Part shown: positions 44,615 through 55,132 of the stretch, in pieces
Position numbering within the stretch: the stretch's first letter is position 1
How the letters are laid out: every line of letters starts with the position of its first letter
Assembly (NCBI RefSeq): GCF_015223065.1
Contig: NZ_JADFBY010000004.1
Span: forward strand, 124,001-188,000
Origin: Mucilaginibacter sp. JRF
GTDB lineage: Bacteria; Bacteroidota; Bacteroidia; Sphingobacteriales; Sphingobacteriaceae
Reading direction: 5' to 3'
Length of the DNA stretch: 64,000 bases
The notes under the pieces: model-generated
What the model saw: only the letters and a program-made list of their open reading frames with translations
Told to the model about the DNA's origin: nothing
Database searches by the model: none
Program-made: the position numbers and the translations under genes

Positions 44615-47047
44615 TTAAAATATCGGCGGAAATTTATTCGGATTGCTTTCGCTCACCATGGCATATACCGCTTCAATTACATCATCAACATTGGGTTTGG
44701 TAAAGTAATCACCATCCGAGCCGTATGGCGGGCGGTGTTCTTTAGCCGTTAGGGTTTGTGGTTGGCCATCCAGGTAGTAATAACCTTTTTGGTTCTCCAG
44801 TATCTGCTGCAATATATAGGCCGATGCTGATCCGGGCAGGTCTTCATCTACCACCAGCAACTTATTGGTTTTTTGCAGCGATGCGCCACAGGCATTATCC
44901 AGATCGAACGGATATAATGTTTGCGGGTCTATAAGCTCAACACTAACGCCCAGCTTATGCAGCTCGGGCAATGCCTCCTGTACCACGCGCAGGGTTGATC
45001 CGTACGATACTACGGTAATATCAGTACCCTCATTCAATACCTCAGCTTTGCCCAATGGCACGGTAAAATCGCCAACGTTGGCCGGTAATTTTTCCTTAAG
45101 GCGATAGCCGTTCAGACATTCCACAACAATGGCAGGTTCATCGCCACGCAGCAGGGTGTTGTACATACCGGCAGCCTGGGTCATGTTACGGGGAACGCAA
45201 ACATGCAGGCCGCGCATAGTACTCAATATCATTCCCATTGGCGAGCCCGAATGCCATATACCCTCTAAACGGTGGCCACGGGTACGCACTATTACCGGCG
45301 CTTTTTGGCCGCCCGCGGTGCGGTAGCTTAAACTGGCCAGGTCATCGCTCAATACATTCATGGCATACAACAGGTAGTCCATGTATTGTATCTCGGCAAT
45401 AGGTTTAAGGCCGCGCATGGCAAGCCCAAGCCCCTGCCCTATAATGGTTGATTCGCGGATACCGGTATCCGTAATGCGCAGATCGCCGTATTTGGCCTGT
45501 AAGCCTGCAAAGCCCTGGTTAACGTCGCCAATGGCGCCTACATCCTCACCAAAAGCTACAATACGCGGGTCGCGCTCAAAGTTGGCATCAAAGCAAGCGT
45601 TAAGCACTTCACGGCCATCAATCAGTTTGGCGTTATCATCATACTCGGCAGCTACAACAGGTATGTTAAGCGGCGAGTATGGCGTATTTGAAAACAGCTT
45701 TGAATTATAGCGAACACCGTTTTTAGCAAGCTCCTCGGTCAGCCAATCCAGCAAGGGTTGGCGTTCGGCCAACTGCTCGTGCGCGGTTAAGCGCAGGGCC
45801 TGGCGTACAGCGGTGGTCATATCCTTACGTCCCGGGTCAACCTCGGCCCGCAGGCGGGTAATTATAGCGGTAATTTCGGCTCTGGCTGATGAATACTGCG
45901 CCAGCTGATCTATCAGCTTAACAGTTTCATCCATTTCGGCCTCTATCTCGGTAGTCAACTCGTTCCAGGCTTCACGCTGGCACTCGCGTACGTATTTTTT
46001 GGCCGTAGCCTCCATTTCGTCCAACTCCTCAACCGTTGCAATGGCCGATTCTATCATCCATTTACGCATCTGTTTCAGGCAGTCGTACTCCTCCTCCCAG
46101 GCCAAACGCTCGGTTGATTTATAGCGCTCGTGCGAGCCTGATGTAGAGTGACCCTGCGGCTGGGTCATTTCGGTAACGTGTATCAATACAGGTACGTGCT
46201 GCTCGCGGCAAACACGTATGGCATACTGGTAGGTTTCGCAAAGAGCTACATAATCCCATCCGCGTACTTTAAATATCTCGTAACCATTGGTGCCTTTTTC
46301 GCGCTGAAAGCCCTGTAAAGCTTCAGATATATCCTCTTTAGTGGTTTGCAGACTGGCGGGTACCGATATGGCGTAAGCATCATCCCAAACAGAGATGGCC
46401 ATAGGCACCTGCAATACACCACCGGCGTTAAAGGTTTCAAAAAACAAACCCTCGGATGTTGAGCCGTTGCCAATAGTACCAAAGGCAACCTCGTTACCAC
46501 ATATCGAAAAATTATCGAACTGGTGCAGATCCGGGTTTTGGCGATACAGCTTTGAAGCATAGGCCAGCCCTAATAAACGCGGCAGGTGCCCCCCGGTGGT
46601 CGACATGTCTGACGAGCAGTTCATGTTCTCAACCTGGTTTATCCACGTGCCGTCATCATTTACAAAGCGGGTAGCGTAATGGCAATTCATTTGCCTGCCG
46701 CCCGATGCGGGTTCTTTTTCAGTATCAGGATGCGCATATAACTGCGCGAAAAATTCTTTCAAATTGCTCATGCCCGTAGCGAACATGAAGGTTTGATCGC
46801 GGTAATAGCCCGCGCGCCAGTCGCCATTACGGAAGGCCTTGGCCATGGCAATTTGCGCCACCTCCTTACCGTCGCCAAATATGCCGAACTTGGCTTTACC
46901 GGTAAGCACTTCGCGGCGACCAAGCAAACTTGCCTGGCGACTTTCAAAGCCTACACGGTAATCATTAATGACGATCTTTTTAAAATCATCAAAACTGAGC
47001 TCGGCAGCATCATCTTTTCCGGCGGTATAGAGGGCAGTTTTTGACAT
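44615..47047 (-). CDS. 2-oxoacid dehydrogenase E1, fused alpha and beta subunits
   Basis: This 810-residue thiamine-diphosphate enzyme is the decarboxylating E1 part of a 2-oxoacid dehydrogenase complex. The N-terminal half is E1alpha (TTGGHLPRLLGLAYA, GNGSTSEGLFFETFN, and a phosphorylation-loop-like GHSTSGSHERYKS). The C-terminal half is E1beta (FGEDVGAIGDVNQGFAG, RITDTGIRESTIIGQGLGLA, and the LLVVDEDLPGS region). The fusion is common in Bacteroidota. The substrate is probably branched-chain 2-oxoacids, but pyruvate cannot be excluded. E2 and E3 are not in the window. Confidence 0.9.
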   Translation of the reverse strand: MSKTALYTAGKDDAAELSFDDFKKIVINDYRVGFESRQASLLGRREVLTGKAKFGIFGDGKEVAQIAMAKAFRNGDWRAGYYRDQTFMFATGMSNLKEFFAQLYAHPDTEKEPASGGRQMNCHYATRFVNDDGTWINQVENMNCSSDMSTTGGHLPRLLGLAYASKLYRQNPDLHQFDNFSICGNEVAFGTIGNGSTSEGLFFETFNAGGVLQVPMAISVWDDAYAISVPASLQTTKEDISEALQGFQREKGTNGYEIFKVRGWDYVALCETYQYAIRVCREQHVPVLIHVTEMTQPQGHSTSGSHERYKSTERLAWEEEYDCLKQMRKWMIESAIATVEELDEMEATAKKYVRECQREAWNELTTEIEAEMDETVKLIDQLAQYSSARAEITAIITRLRAEVDPGRKDMTTAVRQALRLTAHEQLAERQPLLDWLTEELAKNGVRYNSKLFSNTPYSPLNIPVVAAEYDDNAKLIDGREVLNACFDANFERDPRIVAFGEDVGAIGDVNQGFAGLQAKYGDLRITDTGIRESTIIGQGLGLAMRGLKPIAEIQYMDYLLYAMNVLSDDLASLSYRTAGGQKAPVIVRTRGHRLEGIWHSGSPMGMILSTMRGLHVCVPRNMTQAAGMYNTLLRGDEPAIVVECLNGYRLKEKLPANVGDFTVPLGKAEVLNEGTDITVVSYGSTLRVVQEALPELHKLGVSVELIDPQTLYPFDLDNACGASLQKTNKLLVVDEDLPGSASAYILQQILENQKGYYYLDGQPQTLTAKEHRPPYGSDGDYFTKPNVDDVIEAVYAMVSESNPNKFPPIF

Positions 47048-47150
47048 ATAAAATTCCGTTTGAGCGGTAAAATTATAAAATTCTATTTTGTAAATTTATA
47101 TTTTACAATCAAACAACCGTCAATTAACGTACGTTTATATTTAATATAAG

Positions 47151-47158
47151 TATATTTG
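47151..47158 (+). promoter_or_regulatory. Bacteroidota -7 box for the DUF1573 gene
   Basis: TATATTTG fits TAnnTTTG exactly and lies 20 nt before the ATG at 47179. A -33 TTTG is not clear. The region between this gene and the divergent E1 gene is short and AT-rich, as expected of a promoter. Confidence 0.45.
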
Positions 47159-47178
47159 TTACACCAACTATTGTGAAT

Positions 47179-47580
47179 ATGAAAAAATTATTAATGATAT
47201 GCGCGGTCGTATTCGGCTTTGCTTTAACAGCTTCGGCGCAAGACAACAAACCAGAATTTAAATTTGTGGAAGAAAAACACGATTTCGGAAAAATTCCGCA
47301 AGGCACTCCGGTTTCAACTGTTTTTGTGTTCACCAACACCGGCGATGAACCACTTATTTTGGCTGATGTAAGGCCAACTTGCGGTTGTACCATTGCCGAT
47401 TTTACCAAAACCCCTGTTAAAAAAGGCGAAAAAGGTAACATCAAAGTAACTTACAATGCTGCCGCGGTATCGCCATTCAGCAAAACCATTGTGGTAACCT
47501 CGAACGCTAAAACGCCTCAAAAAAACCTGATTATTGTGGGTGAGGTGGTAGCTAAGGATGCCAAAGCAACAACCAGATAA
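47179..47580 (+). CDS. DUF1573-domain exported protein
   Basis: This 133-residue protein has a signal peptide (LLMICAVVFGFALTASAQ) and a single DUF1573 immunoglobulin-like domain (HDFGKIPQGTPVSTVFVFTN, then PTCGCTIADFTK with the conserved CGC). The family is common in Bacteroidota and often periplasmic or secreted, with function unclear. The ATG at 47179 is chosen over a GTG two codons upstream because it directly starts the signal peptide. Confidence 0.88.
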   Translation: MKKLLMICAVVFGFALTASAQDNKPEFKFVEEKHDFGKIPQGTPVSTVFVFTNTGDEPLILADVRPTCGCTIADFTKTPVKKGEKGNIKVTYNAAAVSPFSKTIVVTSNAKTPQKNLIIVGEVVAKDAKATTR

Positions 47581-47596
47581 TTTTTACTTTAATTAT

Positions 47597-47642
47597 AAAA
47601 CACAAAGGCTGATCTTTTCATTAAGATCAGCCTTTGTGTTTT
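47597..47642. terminator. Bidirectional terminator downstream of the DUF1573 gene
   Basis: A 20-bp perfect inverted repeat (47597-47616 and 47623-47642; core CACAAAGGCTGATCTT) with a 6-nt loop ends in A/T runs. It serves both the DUF1573 gene and the convergent gene ending at 47662. Confidence 0.88.
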
Positions 47643-47661
47643 ATGGTATAATGGATTTTAA

Positions 47662-48162
47662 TCAGTCAACATCTATACCGACTGAGAACTTGCTTCTTTC
47701 AGATAATCTTTCAACCTCCTTTTGTGTTTCCGATTTGCTCTCGTAAGGCTCTTGTTGCTCGGTCATTACTAAAAATGATTCTTTTTCTCTTTCCAACCTC
47801 TCCGAAAAATCTATCACCGGGAACCTCAATCGCTCAAAAAAAGAAAAGCTATTTTGCTCCATAAATTCACTTGAAGCAATATGCATCTCCTCTTTTATCT
47901 TCAAAATATCAACTTTATCTTCTGAAATATCTTCAATAATACAATGCAGTTTAAGTCGGCGCTCATACTTAATAAACTGATCGCCTGAAGCTCTATCCCA
48001 AACCTTGTAAGAAATACCGTGTATTAAAATATAGGTATCCTTTTCCGCACGGCGCCACCAGGATTGTGTATTGTATCTTCGATCCATTTCCTCATGTTTC
48101 TCAAAATAGTATGGATCTATCGAAAAAAAAATTACAGCATCCTGCTTGCTCAATATCTTCAT
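47662..48162 (-). CDS. Hypothetical cytosolic protein
   Basis: This 166-residue protein has no signal, membrane helix or family I recognise. It starts MKILSKQDAVIFFSIDPYYF, contains HGISYKVWDRASGDQFIKYE and has a charged C-terminal coiled-coil-like stretch (ERLEREKESFLVMTEQQEP). It sits alone between terminators. Confidence 0.6.
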   Translation of the reverse strand: MKILSKQDAVIFFSIDPYYFEKHEEMDRRYNTQSWWRRAEKDTYILIHGISYKVWDRASGDQFIKYERRLKLHCIIEDISEDKVDILKIKEEMHIASSEFMEQNSFSFFERLRFPVIDFSERLEREKESFLVMTEQQEPYESKSETQKEVERLSERSKFSVGIDVD

Positions 48163-48221
48163 AGTTGTTATTTCAAAACAATGTTATTTATAAAGATAGC
48201 GTACCAACACCAGTATTTTTA

Positions 48222-48261
48222 AAAAAAAATGCCTTACCGTATCGGTAAGGCATTTTTTTAT
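48222..48261 (-). terminator. Terminator of guaB
   Basis: ATGCCTTACCG and CGGTAAGGCAT form an 11-bp perfect stem with a 2-nt AT at the centre, flanked by A and T runs. On the minus strand the stem is followed by a long T-run, 18 nt past the guaB stop. Confidence 0.85.
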
Positions 48262-48278
48262 GCAGTTAACTCTACCGC

Positions 48279-49766
<1,488 letters not shown>

Positions 49767-49781
49767 TTATTATTTGCCGGG

Positions 49782-49789
49782 CAAAGGTA
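49782..49789 (-). promoter_or_regulatory. Bacteroidota -7 box for guaB
   Basis: On the minus strand TACCTTTG fits TAnnTTTG exactly, 33 nt before the guaB ATG. The -33 element is not clear. Confidence 0.45.
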
Positions 49790-49869
49790 AGATTTTATTT
49801 TGATTTTCCGAATGGTGGGCAACTAATTCGTACCGGCCAGCCCTAATATTGCTTTGGGGTGATAATGCA

Positions 49870-49899
49870 AAAGAGGCGGCCTTAATTTGCCGCCTCTTT
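49870..49899 (-). terminator. Terminator of the M16 peptidase operon
   Basis: AAAGAGGCGGC and GCCGCCTCTTT form an 11-bp perfect stem with an 8-nt loop, followed on the minus strand by TTTTGC. It lies 26 nt beyond the stop of the second M16 gene. Confidence 0.8.
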
Positions 49900-49924
49900 C
49901 TTTATTTCTTTGTTTCCTACCCCA

Positions 49925-51205
49925 TCAATACTTACCCACAATAACCTTATAAAAGTTATCAAAGTTGAGGTATTGGTTAGCCAGTTGTTGCAGCTCGGCA
50001 GCGGTAACGGCTTTTACCTTTTGGGTGTATTGCTGGTAATAATCAAGCCCTATGCTTGCGAAATATACATTCTTGAACTTATCGGCATGCGAAAAAACAT
50101 TTTCCAGACTGCCCAGCAGTGAGCCAAGCATGTAGTTTTTTACCAGTACCAGTTCATCATCGGCTATCAGTTCTGTGCGTAGCAGGTTCAGTTCTTTCTC
50201 TATCTCGGCAATGGCGGCCTTGCATACATCGGCCCCAACTTCGGATGCGATGAACCATAACGCGTTATGCTTTAACGAGCTGATACCCGAGCCTATGCCA
50301 TAGGTATAACCCTTATCCTCGCGGATGTTGGTCATGAGTCTTGAACCAAAATAGCCGCCCAAAACGGTGTTCAAAACCTGTAAGGCCGGAAAATCGGGGT
50401 GGGTACGGTTAACGGCCGGTATACCTAAACGTATGGCCGATTGCAGGGCATCCGTTTTCTCTACATAATAAAGATACTCGGTACCACGCACTACTTCTGG
50501 TTGAGTAGTGTCGGCCGGTTCGCCGTTGTTCTCCCAGCTTTTGCCGAACAGATCGTTGATCATATCCAGCGCCTGCTGCTCTATTTTACCGGCGATGATG
50601 AGCGTACAATTATCCGGGCGGAACATGTGTTTGTAATGCTCCAGCAGATCAGCACGGTCAAGCGCCTGGTAGTGCGTAGCCTCGGCAGCGAAACCGTAAA
50701 TGGTATCCCCATTCAGGGCCTTGTTGAACACCCGGCGTGCCACCACATCATTTTTTTGCAGACTTACCTGCAATTTTTGCTGTTGGTTGCGCACATAGGT
50801 TTCCACCTCCTTTTGCGGGAAGATGGCATTGGTGAGCACTTCCTTAACCATCGGCAAGGTTTCGCTTAAATGCTTGTTAAGGCTAAACAACGTAACCTGC
50901 GAATGATCAAACCCATACTCGGCTTGTAAAAACGCGCCGTAAAAATCAACCTTATCGGCAATTTGTGCCGAGGTATAGTTTTGCGTCCCCTCGGTAAGCA
51001 GGGCCATTATGGCCTGGTTAAGCAGTGGCTTGGCGGCATCAAAACGCAGATTGCCAAACACCCACTCCATCCGCAGCAGCTCCTGTCCGCCGTTGTTAAA
51101 GCAAAACACATTACAGCCGTTAGCCAGCTTAATATGCTGCGGCTCAATTAAACTTATATCATTTATCGCCTTAAATTCAGGCGCTGTTGTTCTATCTATT
51201 GTCAT
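49925..51205 (-). CDS. M16 peptidase-like protein, non-catalytic partner
   Basis: This 426-residue protein has the M16 fold, but the zinc motif HxxEH is replaced (LLNQAIMALLTEGTQNY). The second half keeps the R/Y pair of the family (GGYFGSRLMTNIREDKGYTYGI). Such inactive subunits pair with an active M16 protein to close the chamber. The active partner is encoded immediately upstream on the same strand (82-nt gap), so a heterodimer is likely. Its start ATG falls inside a repeated ATGAC-type spacer sequence. Confidence 0.87.
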   Translation of the reverse strand: MTIDRTTAPEFKAINDISLIEPQHIKLANGCNVFCFNNGGQELLRMEWVFGNLRFDAAKPLLNQAIMALLTEGTQNYTSAQIADKVDFYGAFLQAEYGFDHSQVTLFSLNKHLSETLPMVKEVLTNAIFPQKEVETYVRNQQQKLQVSLQKNDVVARRVFNKALNGDTIYGFAAEATHYQALDRADLLEHYKHMFRPDNCTLIIAGKIEQQALDMINDLFGKSWENNGEPADTTQPEVVRGTEYLYYVEKTDALQSAIRLGIPAVNRTHPDFPALQVLNTVLGGYFGSRLMTNIREDKGYTYGIGSGISSLKHNALWFIASEVGADVCKAAIAEIEKELNLLRTELIADDELVLVKNYMLGSLLGSLENVFSHADKFKNVYFASIGLDYYQQYTQKVKAVTAAELQQLANQYLNFDNFYKVIVGKY

Positions 51206-51310
51206 TGGTCATTTGTCATTTAGACATTCGTCATTGGGCATTGCAAACTGTTTAACGGCCAACTGCAAACTAACTACTGCACACTGCTTACTGCTCACTG
51301 TCAACTGCCA
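51206..51310. repeat. Repeat-rich spacer between the two M16 genes
   Basis: The spacer holds short near-repeats: GTCATT words (CATTGGTCATTTGTCATTTAG, then CATTCGTCATTGGGCATTGC) and then ACTG words (CAACTGCAAACTAACTACTG, CACACTGCTTACTGCTCACTG). The latter extend into the last six codons of the upstream gene. This word-type repeat is common between genes in this bacterial group and seems to have no coding role. Confidence 0.6.
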
Positions 51311-52565
51311 GTTCGTCGCTTAAAACTGATTTCTCGGCCAGGTAAACCAGGGTTGATGAATTATCTCGCCTGAATATGGCATTGGCCTGCTCCCTGATCT
51401 GCGCGGTTGTGATCTCCAGGTATTTTTCGGTTTCGTGGTTCAGCATTTCGGCATCGCCTAACAGCTCGAACCAGGCCAGGTTCATGGCCTTTTCAAGCAA
51501 TGCCATTTCCGAGAATACCATGGTCGATTCAGTTTTGTTCTGCACCTTGGTCAGTTCGTCAGCAGGTATTTCTTCCTCCTTTAATCGTTCCAGCTCCTGC
51601 CAAATGGCCGCCTCGGCAGCTTCAATGGTGATGTTTTCCAGCGGCTTGCCCTCAAGCACGAACATGCCTTTATCCAAACTACCGGTTATGTAGGCATGTA
51701 CCTCGCTAAACAATTGCTTCTCCTTAACCAAACTGCGGTACAACCGCGCCGAATTACCGCGCGATAAGATATCCGACATTAACTCGGCAGCGTGGTAACC
51801 CTCATCCAGCCTGCCACACATCTGGAAAGCGATGTAAACATCATTCAAAGGCACCTTGGCGGTAACCGTATCGCGACGTTCCTCGTGCTGTTCGGGTTCA
51901 ACGGGCAGGTCGCGGTTATATTTTTCACCTGCGGGGATAGGGCCAAACCATTTTTCGGCCAGCTGTTTTACCTGCTCGGTAGTAACATCGCCACCCACTA
52001 CCATAATGGCATTTTGGGGGTTGTAATGCTTTTTAAAGAATGCCTTAACATCCTCCATCTTAGCATCGGCAATATGGGCTATCTCCTGCCCTATGGTAGC
52101 CCAGCGATAAGGGTGCTGCTTATAAACTATTGGGCGCAGCTTTAACCAAACATCGCCATAAGGCTGATTAAGGTAACGCTGCTTAAATTCTTCAATTACC
52201 ACATTACGCTGCACCTCCAGGCTTTTCTCGCTAAAGGCGAGGCTAAGCATGCGGTCGCTCTCCAGCCAAAAAGCTGTTTCCAGGTTGGCCGATGGCAGGG
52301 TGATGTAATAGTTGGTAATATCGTTACTGGTAAATGCATTGTTTTCGCCACCTACGCGCTGCAAGGGTTCATCATAAGCCGGTATGTTTACCGAGCCGCC
52401 AAACATCAGGTGCTCAAACAAGTGGGCAAAACCGGTTTGTTCGGGGTTTTCATCGCGCGCGCCCACATCATACAATATATTAACCACCGCCATGGGTGTT
52501 GTATTATCTTCGTGAACAATTACCCGCAGGCCATTGCCCAGTGTAAAACGGTTGAATTTAACCAT
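51288..52565 (-). CDS. M16 zinc peptidase, catalytic subunit
   Basis: This 425-residue peptidase of the pitrilysin/processing-peptidase family has the zinc motif HLFEH (GFAHLFEHLMFGG, residue 47 region), the distal Glu in the ESDRMLSLAFSEKSLEVQRNVVIEE segment and a second inactive half. It probably degrades oligopeptides as a heterodimer with the downstream non-catalytic M16 protein. There is no signal peptide, so it acts in the cytosol or is anchored by its partner. The last residues (AVDSEQ) come from spacer repeat DNA. Confidence 0.9.
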   Translation of the reverse strand: MVKFNRFTLGNGLRVIVHEDNTTPMAVVNILYDVGARDENPEQTGFAHLFEHLMFGGSVNIPAYDEPLQRVGGENNAFTSNDITNYYITLPSANLETAFWLESDRMLSLAFSEKSLEVQRNVVIEEFKQRYLNQPYGDVWLKLRPIVYKQHPYRWATIGQEIAHIADAKMEDVKAFFKKHYNPQNAIMVVGGDVTTEQVKQLAEKWFGPIPAGEKYNRDLPVEPEQHEERRDTVTAKVPLNDVYIAFQMCGRLDEGYHAAELMSDILSRGNSARLYRSLVKEKQLFSEVHAYITGSLDKGMFVLEGKPLENITIEAAEAAIWQELERLKEEEIPADELTKVQNKTESTMVFSEMALLEKAMNLAWFELLGDAEMLNHETEKYLEITTAQIREQANAIFRRDNSSTLVYLAEKSVLSDELAVDSEQ

Positions 52566-52753
52566 GTATCAATATCTATTTTTCAGAATGTGGTAAAGGT
52601 ATAATTTTTAGGTATTGAAGCGCAGTTTACTTGTTTTGATTTTGTAAAAAAGCAGCGCATCATTTAACCCTGAATTTAACCATACTTCATATTAAGAAAA
52701 CCATTACCCCGTAAACAAGTTTTATAAGGCAGGTTATAATTAATACAGCTGCT

Positions 52754-55129
52754 ATGGTTATAAAAACAGGAAAACAAACACGTAACATCACCCTTAACCG
52801 GTATTTATATATGCTGATGATAGCGTTATTCGCCGTGCTATCAACCTATAAAAACACCACAGCGCAGGATAAACCCGCCCCGGCAGATACCATCAACACC
52901 ATACCCGATACCTTACTTTTTAAGATACAGCAGGCGCAGGCGGCCATAACCGACATTAACTCGGCCAATAAAAAGGGGTACCGTATTGATGGTATACGTA
53001 ACGGACTGCAAGATGTTAAAACCAACCTGTCGCCGGTTAAAACTGAACTTTCTGTTACCAGCAAGGTTATTGATACCAAAAGCCTGTTAAGTTATAACCT
53101 GATACTAAAGGATGCGCAATCAAAACTAACCGACTGGCAAACCCGCCTCACCAAGCTTAACGGCGAGCTGCAACAACGCGCCGATAAGGTGGTGGCGCTG
53201 AGCAACGATTCGCTGCTTACGGTTGATAATAAGGATACTACACAAAAACGCCTGTACTCCACCCAATTAGCTGATATAAAGCTACGCCTGCAAGGCGCGG
53301 GTAAGGTTACCACCGCAGGATTAGATACCGTGAGCCAGTTACTGGCCGATGTATCGGCACTATACCTTACGGTGAATGATATGCAAAGCCTTATCGACGA
53401 CAAGTTGCAGCAATCGGGACGTAGCGCGCTGGGCAGGGAGGCGCCGTATATATGGTCGGCACCGGCCACGAGTGAGAATAATGATCTGTTCAAACTTATA
53501 TCGACATCCTTTGAGGGGCAGAACAAAATACTGGGCTATTTCTTTGATTCATCGTGGGATAACAGGGTAATGCTCATATTAGCCGGGCTGGCATTTTACT
53601 TCTGGGTATTCCGCAACTTTAAAAAAACCAGGCAACCCGGCTTACGCGAAAAGATAGGTGAGCTTGATTTTAAATACATCAGCCCGTACCCCATATTGGC
53701 CACGCTGATCCTGATGCTTAACCTTGCCCCCCTGTTTGAGCCGGACGCGCCATCACTGTATATTGAGCTTACGCAGTTTCTGTCACTCGCGGGCATTACC
53801 CTTTTATTTTGGAGGGAACTGCAAGCTAAAGATATGCGTAACTGGATGATTGTAGCAGGGTTATATGTAGCGATGGTGCTCACCACATCCGTAGTGCAGG
53901 ATGCCGTTTGGATGCGCCTGTTGCTGATGGGGCTTAACGTTTTTGCCATTTACGTTGGCATACATTTTATGCGCAAACTGCGTGAGCAGGGCGTGGCTAA
54001 AAAGCTTACCAACCCGGTGTTGTACATCTATATATTTTTGAATGCGCTGGCTGTTATCCTCAACATCTTCGGGCGTATAAGTTTGGCTAAGGTTTACAGC
54101 ACAACGGCCATTATCGGGCTTACTCAAATTATCGGGCTGGCGGTATTTATACAGATATTGATAGACGCGTTGGAATTGCAGATCAAGGTAAGCGCATGCT
54201 CTGATGGTTTGTTCTCGCGCATTAGCGTAACCCGGTCGCGGGCATCATTTAAAAAGGCGCTAACGGTAGTGGCGGTAATATCGTGGTTTTTGGTATTTAT
54301 GATAAACCTGAGCATTGCCGGTGGCATATACGCCCTTGTTGAGCAATTGCTGATAAAAGAGCGAGCCTTTGGCAGCGTTAAATTCACGCTGGGTAATGTG
54401 CTGTTCTTCGGGGTGATAGTTTACATGGCCAATATGCTGCAAAAGCACGTAGCCGTACTGTTTGGCGAGGGTAACACCAGCAATACCATTACCGATAAAA
54501 TAGAGCATAAGGGCTCCAAACTGGCGCTCATCAGGCTGGTGATTATTTTAATAGGTATGCTGTTAGCCATAACGGCATTAGGTATTCAGGCTGATAAGCT
54601 GACCGTGGTTTTGGGTGCCCTGTCCGTTGGTATTGGTTTGGGTATGCAGAATATCGTTAACAACTTTGTATCGGGCATTATCCTCATTTTTGAAAAGCCT
54701 TTCCGCATAGGTGATTATATTGAGCTGGCCGATAAAAAAGGCAAAGTGCAGGATATTGGCATCCGATCGAGCAAAATGCTTACACCGCAGGGCAGCGAGG
54801 TGATCATCCCTAATGGGGATCTATTATCAGGCCGTTTGGTGAACTGGACTTTGAGTAATGATTACCTGAAAACGGAGATCATATTTAAGGTTGCCATTGA
54901 TACCGATATTGATGCTATCCGCAAGATAATTGAGGAAGAAGTAAGCCAAACCGGCGATACCGTAAAAAATCTTCCGCCCGAACTGCTTATCAACTCCTTT
55001 GGTGCCGATAATATTGAAATTAAGGTACTGGTATGGATAACCAACATATACGCCGAGGCAGGCTTTAAAAGCCGCTTACTGCAACAATTGCTAAGCCGCT
55101 TTAAAGCCATCGAGGTAAAAACTATGTAG
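52754..55129 (+). CDS. MscS-family mechanosensitive channel, long form
   Basis: This 791-residue protein has a signal peptide, a periplasmic helical domain (about 40-240), several membrane helices (about 280-600) and the MscS core. The pore helix region is LTVVLGALSVGIGLGMQNIVN, followed by FVSGIILIFEKPFRIGDYIEL and a C-terminal cytosolic domain. It protects against osmotic downshock. It ends 3 nt before the stop of the convergent LacI-type gene, with no terminator between. Confidence 0.92.
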   Translation: MVIKTGKQTRNITLNRYLYMLMIALFAVLSTYKNTTAQDKPAPADTINTIPDTLLFKIQQAQAAITDINSANKKGYRIDGIRNGLQDVKTNLSPVKTELSVTSKVIDTKSLLSYNLILKDAQSKLTDWQTRLTKLNGELQQRADKVVALSNDSLLTVDNKDTTQKRLYSTQLADIKLRLQGAGKVTTAGLDTVSQLLADVSALYLTVNDMQSLIDDKLQQSGRSALGREAPYIWSAPATSENNDLFKLISTSFEGQNKILGYFFDSSWDNRVMLILAGLAFYFWVFRNFKKTRQPGLREKIGELDFKYISPYPILATLILMLNLAPLFEPDAPSLYIELTQFLSLAGITLLFWRELQAKDMRNWMIVAGLYVAMVLTTSVVQDAVWMRLLLMGLNVFAIYVGIHFMRKLREQGVAKKLTNPVLYIYIFLNALAVILNIFGRISLAKVYSTTAIIGLTQIIGLAVFIQILIDALELQIKVSACSDGLFSRISVTRSRASFKKALTVVAVISWFLVFMINLSIAGGIYALVEQLLIKERAFGSVKFTLGNVLFFGVIVYMANMLQKHVAVLFGEGNTSNTITDKIEHKGSKLALIRLVIILIGMLLAITALGIQADKLTVVLGALSVGIGLGMQNIVNNFVSGIILIFEKPFRIGDYIELADKKGKVQDIGIRSSKMLTPQGSEVIIPNGDLLSGRLVNWTLSNDYLKTEIIFKVAIDTDIDAIRKIIEEEVSQTGDTVKNLPPELLINSFGADNIEIKVLVWITNIYAEAGFKSRLLQQLLSRFKAIEVKTM

Positions 55130-55132
55130 CCG

